64,000 bases of DNA from Amorphus coralli DSM 19760 (GTDB lineage: Bacteria > Pseudomonadota > Alphaproteobacteria > Rhizobiales > Amorphaceae): assembly GCF_000374525.1 (NCBI RefSeq), contig NZ_KB894571.1:248001-312000 (forward strand). The letters run 5' to 3'. Made by a program: the position numbers and the translations under genes. Shown one piece after another: positions 50,960-59,446 of this stretch (position 1 is its first letter; every line of letters begins with the position of its first letter). Below the pieces are notes generated by a model. The model saw nothing but the letters and a program-made list of their open reading frames with translations. It was not told where the DNA came from and did not search any database.

Positions 50960-51543
50960 GCGCGAACACGCCCGCTTCGGACGCGGCGGCCCTGCCGCCG
51001 CGTCCCGACACCCCCGTCGCCAGGACCATCGCGGTCCTGGGGCGGACCATCGAGTTGTGGGCCCTTGCCGGCGGCTTGCTGGCCTGCGGCCTCGCCGTCA
51101 TGACCACGGCCAGCGCCGTTTCCAACCTTGTGCTGGGCGCACCGTTCCCGGCCGACCACGAGCTGATGAAGCACTTCATCGCCGTGGTGATCTTCATGTT
51201 CCTGCCCTACTGCCAGCTCGTCGGCGCCAACGTGACCGTCGACATCTTTACCGAGCGCATGAGCGAAGGCACGAAGGCCCTGATGGGCGCGTTCTCGGCC
51301 ATCTTCGCCATCTGCTTCGCCCTGCTGCTGCTGCGCCAGATGTGGTTCGGCATGTGGGGTTACGTGAAGTGGCTGGAGGTCACGCCGGTGCTGGGGCTGC
51401 CGCTGTGGACGGCGTTCCCGCCGATCCTGGCGTCCCTCCTCCTGCTCCTGATCGCCGCAATCATCACCCTGATCGACGGCTACCGGGCCGCGCGTGGACA
51501 GGTTCCGTTCACCCATCGCACCCCGTTCCAGATCGCCGAATAG
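50956..51543 (+). CDS. dctQ: TRAP transporter small permease DctQ
   Basis: 195 residues with four membrane segments. GTG 50956 overlaps the dctP stop by 4 nt. The family segment between helices 2 and 3 (NVTVDIFTERMS) is present. Confidence 0.88.
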   Translation: MSANTPASDAAALPPRPDTPVARTIAVLGRTIELWALAGGLLACGLAVMTTASAVSNLVLGAPFPADHELMKHFIAVVIFMFLPYCQLVGANVTVDIFTERMSEGTKALMGAFSAIFAICFALLLLRQMWFGMWGYVKWLEVTPVLGLPLWTAFPPILASLLLLLIAAIITLIDGYRAARGQVPFTHRTPFQIAE

Positions 51544-51560
51544 CTCGCTAGGCCCGCCCC

Positions 51561-52880
51561 ATGGACAGTCTCGCGCTCGGCCTGCTCGGCCTGGTCGTTC
51601 TTCTCGCCCTGATCGCGATCCGGGTTCCCATCGCCTACACGATGATCCTCGTGGGCATCGGCGGCACGCTGATCCAGTCGGGCCCGCTGGTGCTGCTCAA
51701 CCAGCTCAAGGATCTCGCCTACGCGCAGTTCTCCAACTACGACCTGTCGGTGCTGCCGCTGTTCATCCTGATGGGCGGACTGGCCACCCACACCGGCCTG
51801 TCGCGCGATTTGTTCAGGGGGGCGAATGCCTGGCTCGGGCGATTGCCCGGCGGCGTGGCCATGGCGGCGATCGCCGCCTGCGCCGGCTTCGGCGCGCTGT
51901 CCGGCTCGTCCACGGCCACGGCCTCCACCATGGGCTCCGTCGCCCTGCCGGAGCTGCGCCGCTACAAGTACGCTCCGTCGCTGGCCACCGGCACCATCGC
52001 CGCCGGCGGCACGCTCGGCATCCTCATCCCGCCGTCGGTGGTGCTGATCGTCTACGCCATCATCGTGGAGACGAACATCGTCACCATGTTCGCCGCAGCG
52101 CTCATCCCGGGCCTGCTGGCGCTGCTGATGTTCCTCCTGACCATCGCCATCTATGTCCGCTTCGTCCCCGACGCCGGACCGAAGGGCGAAAGGGTGCCGG
52201 CCCGCGAGCTCTGGTCGGCGACGCTGGGTCTGGCGCCGGTCATCGTCATCTTCGGCATCGTCATCGGTGGCATCTACGGCGGCATCTACAACCCGACGCC
52301 GGCCGCCGCCATCGGCGTGTTTCTGGTCGCGCTCTACGGCATCGTCCGCTCCAAGCTGACCTGGGCGTCGTTCCGCACCTCGCTTCTCGACACCGCCCGC
52401 ATGAGCGGCATGATCTACCTGATCCTGCTCGGCGCGGAGCTCCTCAAGATCTTCATGGCGCGGGCGGGCGTGCCGCAGGCGGCGGCGGAATTCCTGCACA
52501 CCAGCGGCCTCGGCCCCTACGAGATCCTGGCGCTGGTCATCGTCGTCTTTCTGATCTTCGGCTGCCTCATGGACTCGCTGTCCATGGTCATCCTGGCGAT
52601 CCCCTTCTTCTGGCCGGTGATCGCGGGCCTCGATTTCGGCCTCAGCCCCGACGAGACCAAGATCTGGTTCGGCGTCGTCATCCTGGTGACGGTGGAGCTC
52701 GGATTGATAACGCCACCCGTGGGATTGAACGTGTTCATCATCAACTCGCTCGCCCGCGACGTGCCCATGCGCCAGACCTTCAAGGGGGTGATGCCGTTCT
52801 TCGCCTCCGAGATCGTGCGCATCATCATCCTGATCGCCTTCCCCGCGATCACCCTGCTTCTGCCGCGCCTGTTGAACTAG
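51561..52880 (+). CDS. dctM: TRAP transporter large permease DctM
   Basis: 439 residues, about 12 membrane segments. Family landmarks: VLPLFILMGGLATHTGLSRDLF, GSSTATASTMGSVALPEL, GTLGILIPPSVVLIVYAI, ELGLITPPVGLNVFIIN near the C-terminus. Starts 17 bp after dctQ. Confidence 0.92.
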   Translation: MDSLALGLLGLVVLLALIAIRVPIAYTMILVGIGGTLIQSGPLVLLNQLKDLAYAQFSNYDLSVLPLFILMGGLATHTGLSRDLFRGANAWLGRLPGGVAMAAIAACAGFGALSGSSTATASTMGSVALPELRRYKYAPSLATGTIAAGGTLGILIPPSVVLIVYAIIVETNIVTMFAAALIPGLLALLMFLLTIAIYVRFVPDAGPKGERVPARELWSATLGLAPVIVIFGIVIGGIYGGIYNPTPAAAIGVFLVALYGIVRSKLTWASFRTSLLDTARMSGMIYLILLGAELLKIFMARAGVPQAAAEFLHTSGLGPYEILALVIVVFLIFGCLMDSLSMVILAIPFFWPVIAGLDFGLSPDETKIWFGVVILVTVELGLITPPVGLNVFIINSLARDVPMRQTFKGVMPFFASEIVRIIILIAFPAITLLLPRLLN

Positions 52881-52928
52881 CGCAGGGCAGCCCGACCCCG
52901 ACGTTGCCTCTCGACAGCGGGCCGCGGT

Positions 52929-52949
52929 CCGATCGCATGCCGCGATCGG
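52929..52949 (+). terminator. Hairpin after dctM
   Basis: Perfect 8-bp stem CCGATCGC / GCGATCGG with a 5-nt loop, 48 bp after the dctM stop and 56 bp before the HxlR start. Confidence 0.5.
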
Positions 52950-53004
52950 TTGCGGTTCCGCGATCCCGATTTCATAATGCAATCGGTTTTCCGAAAGGCT
53001 TTTC

Positions 53005-53523
53005 GTGTCCGACGCACACCGTTCCGGCTGTCCCATCAATCTGACGCTCGAGGTCCTGGGCGACCGCTGGAGCCTGATCGTCATCCGCGACATCGTCTTC
53101 GGCGGGCGGCGGCACTTCCGCGAACTGCTCACCCGTTCGGAGGAAGGCATCGCCTCCAACATCCTTGCGGCGCGGGTGAAGCGGCTGACGGAGGAAGGCA
53201 TCCTCACCCGCAGCGACGATCCCAGCCACAAGCAGAAGGCGCTCTACAGCCTGACGGAGAAGGGCATCGAGCTGCTGCCCGTCTTCGCCGCCATGAGCGT
53301 CTGGGGCCTGCGGCACCTGCCCGTGAGCGAGGATCTGGCCATTCGTGCCCGGGTGCTGAACGCCGGGGGGCCGGAGCTTCTCGACGCCTTCATGGACGAG
53401 CTGCGGGCGGAGCATCTGGGCACCCCGACTGGCCCGGCCAACCCCGACGCCTCCGTGCGGGCCCGGCTTCAGGCTGCCTACGAGGAAGTGCTGGCGCGTC
53501 AGGCCGAAAAGGCCGGACCCTGA
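53005..53523 (+). CDS. HxlR-family transcriptional regulator
   Basis: 172 residues. The HxlR signature is seen at the start: SGCPINLTLEVLGDRWSLIV (conserved Cys near residue 9), then IVFGGRRHFRELL and LAARVKRLTEEGILTR. The length is larger than the usual 110-130 because of a C-terminal extension rich in Ala/Glu. GTG 53005 is the start, with CGAAAGG upstream. It follows the TRAP genes and may control them. Its last 25 bp overlap the LysR gene tail to tail. Confidence 0.85.
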   Translation: MSDAHRSGCPINLTLEVLGDRWSLIVIRDIVFGGRRHFRELLTRSEEGIASNILAARVKRLTEEGILTRSDDPSHKQKALYSLTEKGIELLPVFAAMSVWGLRHLPVSEDLAIRARVLNAGGPELLDAFMDELRAEHLGTPTGPANPDASVRARLQAAYEEVLARQAEKAGP

Positions 53524-54416
53524 CCCGCGTCCGCCTCCCGCTCCGCCAGCACGCCGACAAGCGCCTTCTGCGCGGCACTCTGGTAGCGGTCTCGGTGGCG
53601 CACCAGGGCGAACTCGCGCACCGGCAGATCGACGGGAATCGCGGTCAGCCGGCCCTCCGCGATGTCGCGGGCGACCACGTGCTCTGAAATGATCGTCGCG
53701 CCGGCCCCGGCCTCCACCGCCTCGCGCACCGCCTCGTTCGACGGCAGCACCAGGAACACGCCGAGCGCATCCGGATCGAAGCCTTCCGACCGGGCGAAGC
53801 CCTCGAAGATCTCACGCGTGCCCGACCCGCTCTCGCGCAGCACCCACGGAATCGTCTTCAGGTCGATGCCGCCACTGCCGAGCCGCAACGGCGCCGCCTG
53901 CCCCGACGCCATCACCAGCACCAGACGGTCCACGTCCACCGGTTGACGCACCAGCGCTCGGTGGCGCGTCTCGCCTTCCACCAGCCCCACATCCACCGCC
54001 CCATCGGCCACCGCTGTCTCCACCTGGCGCGTGTTGCCGATGGTTACGTCGAGCCGCACGCCCGGATAGGCGGTGTGGAAGGCGGCGAGCCGGCGCGGCA
54101 GCCAGTGGGTGGCGATGGTCTGGCTGGCGGCCAGCGAGATGGCGCCCACCGTCAGCCCGGAGAGATCCTCCAGCACAGAGCGCGCTGCCGCAGCGCGCTC
54201 CAGCACGGCGCGGGCCTCGGGCAGGAACCGGCGGCCGGCCTCGGTCAGCTCGATGCGCCGGCCGATCCGGTCGAACAGCGTGGTGCCGTAGCGCTTTTCC
54301 AGCGCGGCGATGGCGGCGGAGGCCGCGGACTGCGTCATGCGCAGGCTTTCCGCCGCCTGGGTGACGTGGCCGCGCTCGGCGACGGCGACGAAAATCTTCA
54401 GCTGGTCGAGCGTCAT
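53499..54416 (-). CDS. LysR-family regulator divergent from soeABC
   Basis: 305 residues. Winged helix residues 1-60 (MTLDQLKIFVAVAERGHVTQAAESL, then SAASAAIAALEKRYGTTLFDRIGR) and the substrate-binding domain. ATG 54416 chosen; six residues earlier is another ATG. It is divergent from soeA across 132 bp that contains a 14/15-bp inverted repeat, as expected of a LysR regulator and its target. It may answer to sulfite or a sulfonate intermediate. Two LysR members (CysB and CbbR) have related effector domains; no closer assignment is possible. Confidence 0.87.
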   Translation of the reverse strand: MTLDQLKIFVAVAERGHVTQAAESLRMTQSAASAAIAALEKRYGTTLFDRIGRRIELTEAGRRFLPEARAVLERAAAARSVLEDLSGLTVGAISLAASQTIATHWLPRRLAAFHTAYPGVRLDVTIGNTRQVETAVADGAVDVGLVEGETRHRALVRQPVDVDRLVLVMASGQAAPLRLGSGGIDLKTIPWVLRESGSGTREIFEGFARSEGFDPDALGVFLVLPSNEAVREAVEAGAGATIISEHVVARDIAEGRLTAIPVDLPVREFALVRHRDRYQSAAQKALVGVLAEREADAGQGPAFSA

Positions 54417-54432
54417 GGCACTATAGAAACGC

Positions 54433-54471
54433 AATCGATCGAAACGACAAGAATAATTCGTTGGATCGATT
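54433..54471. promoter_or_regulatory. Inverted repeat in the lysR-soeA divergent promoter
   Basis: AATCGATCGAAACGA (54433-54447) and TCGTTGGATCGATT (54458-54471) are inverted repeats with one base mismatched or inserted, around an AT-rich 10-nt centre. It lies 17 bp from the lysR start, the standard site for LysR autoregulation and activation of the divergent soe operon. Confidence 0.6.
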
Positions 54472-54548
54472 AGTTCACTCTGGACATGCTCTAAGTCACG
54501 CGCCTGTCACATACCAACGGCCGGAAGAGCGCGCGGCTGGGAGGACGC

Positions 54549-57365
54549 ATGACGGTCGAGCCGAAGATCGCCCTGTCACCGAAGGTCTCCGACGAGATCC
54601 GCCGGACGACCTGCTACATGTGCGCCTGCCGCTGCGGCATCAACGTGCACATGCGCGATGACAAGGTTCGCTACATCGAGGGCAACCGCGACCATCCGGT
54701 GAATCGGGGCGTGCTCTGCGCCAAGGGCTCCGCCGGCATCATGCAGCACTACTCCCCGGCCCGGCTGCGCGCGCCGATGATCCGCACCGGTCCGCGCGGC
54801 TCGGGCGAATTCAGGGAGATCTCCTGGGAGGAGGCGCTGCAGACGGCGGTGGACTGGCTGGAGCCGGTCCGCGAGAGCGATCCCAAGAAGCTCGCCTTCT
54901 TCACCGGCCGCGACCAGAGCCAGTCGCTCACCTCCTGGTGGGCGCAGCAGTTCGGCACCCCCAACTACGCCGCTCATGGCGGCTTCTGCTCGGTCAACAT
55001 GGCGGCCGCCGGCATCTACACGCTGGGCGGCGCCTTCTGGGAGTTCGGCGCGCCGGACTGGCAGCGCTCGCGGCTGTTCATGATCTTCGGCGTCGCCGAG
55101 GACCACGATTCCAACCCGATCAAGCTCGGCCTCGCCGAGCTCAAGCGCAACGGCGCCAAGATCGTCGGCGTGAACCCGGTCCGCACCGGCTACAACGCCA
55201 TCGCCGACGAATGGGTGGGCATCACGCCGGGCACCGACGGCCTGTTCATCCTTGCCCTGGCGCGCGAGCTGATGCGCACCGGCAACGTCGATCTCGACTA
55301 CCTGATCCGCTACACCAACGCGCCCTGGCTGATCGTCGCCGACGAAGGCGAGAGCGAGGGCCTGATCGCCCGCGACGGCGACGGCACGCCGCTCGTCCTC
55401 GACCGCAAGACCGGTGCCGTGCGCGCCTCCAGCGACGGCGATGCAGCCCCCGCCGTGAAGGGCACCGTCACGTTGCCCGACGGCCGCACCGCGCGGCCCG
55501 TCTTCGAGCTGATGGCGGAGAAGGTTCTGTCGGACGAATACGCCCCCGACACCGTCGCCGACGCCTGCGGCATCCCCGCCACCACCATCCGCCGCCTCGC
55601 CGCCGAGATCGCCCACGCCGCCTTCCAGGAAGAGGTGGTAATCGACCAGCCGTGGACCGACATGCGCGGCGTCCACCATGACAAGATGATCGGCCGGCCG
55701 GTCTCCTTCCACGCCATGCGCGGCATCTCGGCCCATTCCAACGGCTTCCAGACCTGCCGCGCCCTGCACGTCCTGCAGCTCCTCATCGGCTCGGTGGAGA
55801 CGCCCGGCGGCTTCCGCTTCAAGCCGCCCTATCCGAAGCCGGTGGAGAGCCATCCAAAGCCGCACTCCGGCGTCACGCCCGGTAAGCCGCTGGACGGGCC
55901 GCATCTCGGCTATCCGATGGGGCCGGAGCATCTGGCCATCGACGACGACGGCACCGCCAAGCGCATCGACAAGGCCTTCACCTGGGAAGCGCCGATGTCG
56001 GCGCACGGCATGATGCACATGGTGATCGCCAATGCCCATGCGCGCGATCCCTACGGCATCGACGTCCTGTTCATGTACATGGCCAACATGGCCTGGAACT
56101 CGTCCATGAACACCCGCGGCACCATGGAGATGCTGTCGGCGCAGAACGAGGACGGCTCCTACGTCATCCCGAAGATCATCTATTCCGACGCCTACTCGTC
56201 GGAGATGGTGGCCTACGCCGACCTGATCCTGCCGGACACCACCTACCTTGAGCGGCACGACTGCATCTCGCTGCTGGACCGGCCGATCTCCGAACCGGAT
56301 GCCGCCGCCGACGCCATCCGCTGGCCGGTCGTGGAGCCCGACCGCGACGTGCGCGGCTTCCAGTCGGCGCTGATCGATCTCGGTGCCCGGCTGAAACTTC
56401 CCGGCTTCGTCAAGGACGACGGCTCGCCCGCCTACCGCGACTATGCCGACTACATCGTCAACCACGAGCGCCGGCCGGGCATCGGCCCGCTCGCCGGCTG
56501 GCGCAAGGACGACGACCGGCCCGGGCGCGGCGCGCCCAACCCGGAACAGCTCGATCGCTACATCGAGAATGGCGGCTTCTACACCGCCCACATCCCGGAA
56601 GAGGCGCAGTTCTTCAAGCCGTTCAACAAGGCCTACCAGGACTGGGCCGTCGGGATGGGCCTGTTCGACGCGCCGCAGCACTACGTCTTCAACCTCTACT
56701 GCGAGCCGATGGCGAAGTTCCGCCTCGCCGCCAAGGGCTACGGCGACCGGCAGCCGCCGGACAATCTCCGCCAGCGCATCCTGGAGACGTTCGACCCGCT
56801 TCCCGCCTGGTATCCGCCCTTCGAGGGCGCGATGGTCGATGGCTTCCCGATCCACGCGCTGACCCAGCGCCCGGCCGCCATGTACCACTCCTGGGGTTCG
56901 CAGAACGCCTGGCTGCGCCAGATCCACGGCCGCAACCCGCTCTACGTCCCCGGCTCGATCTGCGAGACGCACGGTCTCGTCGACGGCGACTGGGTCTGGC
57001 TCACCTCCCACCACGGCAAGATCAAGGTGCCCATCGCCCGCATGGACGCGGTCAACTCCCACACGGTCTGGACCTGGAACGCCATCGGCAAGCGCTCCGG
57101 CGCCTGGGCGCTCGACAAGGACGCCCCGGAGACCACCAAGGGCTTCCTGCTCAACCATCTGATCCACGAGCTGCTGCCGCCGAAGGGCGACGGCCAGCGC
57201 TGGTCGAATTCCGACCCGATCACCGGCCAGGCCGCCTGGTACGATTTGCGCGTGAAGATCGAGAAGGCCGAGCCCGGCCCCTGGTCGGAGCCGCACATGC
57301 CGGCCCAGCAATCGCCCGTCGGCGTCGGGCCCGACGACATCGCCTACGGGGAGGAATGGACATGA
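54549..57365 (+). CDS. soeA: Molybdopterin oxidoreductase, sulfite dehydrogenase SoeA-like
   Basis: 938-residue complex iron-sulfur molybdoenzyme subunit. The N-terminal [4Fe-4S] ligand set is Cys22-X2-Cys25-X3-Cys29-X27-Cys57 (CYMCACRCG and VLCAKG). A probable Mo ligand is Cys147 (HGGFCSVN). There is no Tat signal, so the enzyme faces the cytoplasm, as known SoeA does, unlike periplasmic PsrA/PhsA. The length fits SoeA (about 940). Together with soeB and soeC it oxidises sulfite and passes electrons to the quinone pool. Family also contains formate dehydrogenase and thiosulfate/polysulfide reductases, so the call rests on the combination. GGGAGGAC precedes ATG 54549. Confidence 0.82.
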   Translation: MTVEPKIALSPKVSDEIRRTTCYMCACRCGINVHMRDDKVRYIEGNRDHPVNRGVLCAKGSAGIMQHYSPARLRAPMIRTGPRGSGEFREISWEEALQTAVDWLEPVRESDPKKLAFFTGRDQSQSLTSWWAQQFGTPNYAAHGGFCSVNMAAAGIYTLGGAFWEFGAPDWQRSRLFMIFGVAEDHDSNPIKLGLAELKRNGAKIVGVNPVRTGYNAIADEWVGITPGTDGLFILALARELMRTGNVDLDYLIRYTNAPWLIVADEGESEGLIARDGDGTPLVLDRKTGAVRASSDGDAAPAVKGTVTLPDGRTARPVFELMAEKVLSDEYAPDTVADACGIPATTIRRLAAEIAHAAFQEEVVIDQPWTDMRGVHHDKMIGRPVSFHAMRGISAHSNGFQTCRALHVLQLLIGSVETPGGFRFKPPYPKPVESHPKPHSGVTPGKPLDGPHLGYPMGPEHLAIDDDGTAKRIDKAFTWEAPMSAHGMMHMVIANAHARDPYGIDVLFMYMANMAWNSSMNTRGTMEMLSAQNEDGSYVIPKIIYSDAYSSEMVAYADLILPDTTYLERHDCISLLDRPISEPDAAADAIRWPVVEPDRDVRGFQSALIDLGARLKLPGFVKDDGSPAYRDYADYIVNHERRPGIGPLAGWRKDDDRPGRGAPNPEQLDRYIENGGFYTAHIPEEAQFFKPFNKAYQDWAVGMGLFDAPQHYVFNLYCEPMAKFRLAAKGYGDRQPPDNLRQRILETFDPLPAWYPPFEGAMVDGFPIHALTQRPAAMYHSWGSQNAWLRQIHGRNPLYVPGSICETHGLVDGDWVWLTSHHGKIKVPIARMDAVNSHTVWTWNAIGKRSGAWALDKDAPETTKGFLLNHLIHELLPPKGDGQRWSNSDPITGQAAWYDLRVKIEKAEPGPWSEPHMPAQQSPVGVGPDDIAYGEEWT

Positions 57366-58129
57366 CCACCCTTCCGCAGACCACCGAGAAGAAGCTCGGC
57401 CTCGTCATCGATCTCGACACCTGCGTCGGCTGCCACGCCTGCGTGATCGCGTGCAAGGAGTGGAACACCGGCGGCTACGGCGCGCCGCTCTCCGACCAGG
57501 ACCCCTACGGCGCCGCGCCGTCCGGCACCTTCCTGAACCGGATCCACACCTTCGAGGTGACGCCGTCCGAAAGCCGCTGCGGCAGCGCGGCGTCGGCCGC
57601 GCAGATCGTCCACTTCCCGAAGTCGTGCCTGCACTGCGACGACGCGCCGTGCGTCACCGTCTGCCCCACCGGCGCCAGCTACAAGCGCTCCGCCGATGGC
57701 ATCGTGCTCGTCAACGAGGACGCCTGCATCGGCTGCGGCCTGTGCGCCTGGGCCTGTCCCTACGGCGCCCGCGAAATGGACCACGACGCCGGCGTGATGA
57801 AGAAGTGCACGCTCTGCGTCGACCGGATCTACAACGACAATATCCCGGAGGTGGACCGGGTGCCGTCCTGCGTGCGCACCTGCCCGGCCAACGCCCGCCA
57901 TTTCGGCGATCTCGCCGATCCAACCTCCGACGTCTCCAGGCTCGTCGAGGCCCGTGGCGGCGTGGAGCTGATGCCCGAACAGGGCACCAAGCCGGTGAAC
58001 CGCTACCTGCCGCCCCGGCCCAAGGCCGACATCGACGCACCGGACTCCATCGACCTGGTGGCGCTTGCCGAACCCGAGACAGCAGGCTTCCTCAGCTGGC
58101 TCGACCGGGCCCTGGAAAGGCTCGGCTGA
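57362..58129 (+). CDS. soeB: 4Fe-4S ferredoxin subunit, SoeB-like
   Basis: 255 residues with four cysteine quartets: CVGCHACVIAC, CLHCDDAPCVTVC, CIGCGLCAWAC and CTLC with CVRTC, hence four [4Fe-4S] clusters. The ATG at 57362 overlaps the soeA stop by 4 nt and lies 7 nt after GGGGAGG; the ATG at 57356 is too close to that site. Carries electrons from SoeA to the membrane subunit. Confidence 0.88.
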   Translation: MTTLPQTTEKKLGLVIDLDTCVGCHACVIACKEWNTGGYGAPLSDQDPYGAAPSGTFLNRIHTFEVTPSESRCGSAASAAQIVHFPKSCLHCDDAPCVTVCPTGASYKRSADGIVLVNEDACIGCGLCAWACPYGAREMDHDAGVMKKCTLCVDRIYNDNIPEVDRVPSCVRTCPANARHFGDLADPTSDVSRLVEARGGVELMPEQGTKPVNRYLPPRPKADIDAPDSIDLVALAEPETAGFLSWLDRALERLG

Positions 58130-59055
58130 TGCATCCCGCCCCCTCCATCATCGTCTTCACCACCCTGTCCGGCATCGGCTTCGGGCTGATGGCCTGGCTG
58201 GGGCTCGGCCTCGGCCCGGACGGGTTCTGGTTCGCGCTCCTCGCCTGCGGTCTGGCGCTCGGCTTCGCCTCGATCGGCCTGTTTGCGTCGCTCTGGCACC
58301 TGGGCAATCCGCAGCGCGCCTGGCGAGCGCTCTCCCAATGGCGTTCGTCGTGGCTGTCGCGCGAGGGCGTCGCCTCCATCGTCACGCTGACGGTCTTCGG
58401 CCTCTACGCCCTGCTGTGGGTCTTCTTCGGTGTCCGCACGCCCTGGCTCGGCATCCCCGCCGCCGTGCTGGCGGTGGTCTGCGTGGTCTGCACGTCGATG
58501 ATCTACGGCTGCCTGAAATCGGTGCCGCGCTGGTCGAAGCCGCCGACCTCGCCGCTGTTCGTGGCGCTGGGACTGGCCGGCGGCGCGCTGACGCTTGCAG
58601 CCCTTGCTCCGATCTCCGGGCCGGCCGGCGGCGTGCCCTTCTGGGTCGCCACGGTCATGATCCTCGTCGCCACGGCGATGTGGCTGGTCTGGTCGACCAA
58701 GGCGCGGGAAACCCGCCTCGACGCCGACGGTTCGAGCCCGGAAACCGCCATCGGCCTGCCGCATCTCGGCCGGGTCCGGCTGCTGGAGGCGCCGCACACC
58801 GCGCCGAACTACCTGATGCGGGAGATGGTCTTCCAGATCGGCCGCAAGCGCGCGGAAGCCCTGCGCAAGCTCGCCCTGGCGCTCGGCTTCGCCGTGCCGC
58901 TGGTCCTGTGCGCAATCGCGCTCGCCGTGCCGGCCGCCTGGCCGCTGCTGCTTCTCGCCGTGCCGGTGCATCTTGCCGGCGTCGCCGCCTCGCGCTGGCT
59001 GTTCTTCGCCGAAGCCCAGCACGTGGTCGGGCTCTACTACGGCCAGCGCGCCTGA
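58129..59055 (+). CDS. soeC: DmsC-family membrane anchor, SoeC-like
   Basis: 308 residues, 8-9 membrane segments. The family motif LWHLGNPQRAWRALSQWRSS (about residues 50-70) followed by WLSREG is typical of DmsC/SoeC. ATG 58129 shares a base with the soeB stop (TGATG). Links the complex to ubiquinone. Element A copy 5 begins one nucleotide after its stop codon. Confidence 0.88.
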   Translation: MHPAPSIIVFTTLSGIGFGLMAWLGLGLGPDGFWFALLACGLALGFASIGLFASLWHLGNPQRAWRALSQWRSSWLSREGVASIVTLTVFGLYALLWVFFGVRTPWLGIPAAVLAVVCVVCTSMIYGCLKSVPRWSKPPTSPLFVALGLAGGALTLAALAPISGPAGGVPFWVATVMILVATAMWLVWSTKARETRLDADGSSPETAIGLPHLGRVRLLEAPHTAPNYLMREMVFQIGRKRAEALRKLALALGFAVPLVLCAIALAVPAAWPLLLLAVPVHLAGVAASRWLFFAEAQHVVGLYYGQRA

Positions 59056-59056
59056 A

Positions 59057-59100
59057 GCGTTTCCAGGAAAAGTGGGAACCGGTTTTCCGTCCGGAAACGC
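59057..59100 (-). repeat. Element A, copy 5, with a changed outer stem
   Basis: 44 nt, begins 1 nt after the soeC stop codon. The loop and inner arms are the standard ones in reverse (GTGGGAACCGG), but the outer arms are GCGTTTCC and GGAAACGC instead of GCAATCCC and GGGATTGC. Both arms changed together, so the stem is still fully paired. Confidence 0.85.
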
Positions 59101-59111
59101 GACTGAATAAT

Positions 59112-59188
59112 CCCCTCGCGCCGAGCTCGCTATCGCTCACCGGCTCCGGGTGGGCGGCCTGACCGGCCGGCGCGCGGTCGCGCGCTGG
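59112..59188 (-). repeat. Element B, copy 5 (reverse orientation)
   Basis: Reverse complement of the B unit. On the minus strand it reads CCAGCGCGCGACCGCGCGCC, then CGGTCAGGCCGCCCACCCGG and GGTGAGCGATAGCGAGCTCG. Confidence 0.75.
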
Positions 59189-59193
59189 TTCAA

Positions 59194-59246
59194 GCAATCG
59201 CAGGAAAAGTGCTCTTGCGGTTTTCCGTCTTTCCGTCCGCGATTGC
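59194..59246 (-). repeat. Element A, copy 6, second changed outer stem
   Basis: Outer arms GCAATCGC and GCGATTGC pair perfectly. The loop is the GCAAGAGCAC variant seen in copy 1, and a short duplication (TTTCCGTC) lengthens one arm. Confidence 0.75.
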
Positions 59247-59257
59247 GGCTAAAGAAC

Positions 59258-59302
59258 GCGTTTCCAGGCAAAGCCGGAACCGGTTTTCCGTCCAGAAGTG
59301 CG
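59258..59302 (-). repeat. Element A, copy 7, degraded
   Basis: Left arm GCGTTTCC as in copy 5, and the loop GGAACCGG is retained, but the right arm is eroded (CCAGAAGTGC) and no longer pairs well. Confidence 0.6.
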
Positions 59303-59446
59303 TCACCACAAAGAGCCAGAGCCGCTCACGGCGCCCGCGAAAGGAAGACCGGCTGGAGCCCGCCCCCGGTACCGCCGGGGTTGCGGGGACGGGCTTGCGC
59401 GCCGATGATCGCGGCCGCACCGACCCCTGTTCAAGCGAGCCCGCCA

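Larger units (their letters stand above)
59056..59446. other. Gene-free repeat cluster A-B-A-A in reverse orientation
   Basis: 391 bp without a gene. Contains A 59057-59100, B 59112-59188 (reversed), A 59194-59246 and a degraded A 59258-59302. The remaining 140 bp before the PrpD-like gene show nothing I can name. Confidence 0.8.

Noticed and set aside
54576-57311. A 911-codon open frame antisense to soeA
   Set aside because: High third-position GC removes stop codons on the opposite strand. The frame has no ribosome site or recognisable domain, while soeA carries clear cofactor motifs.
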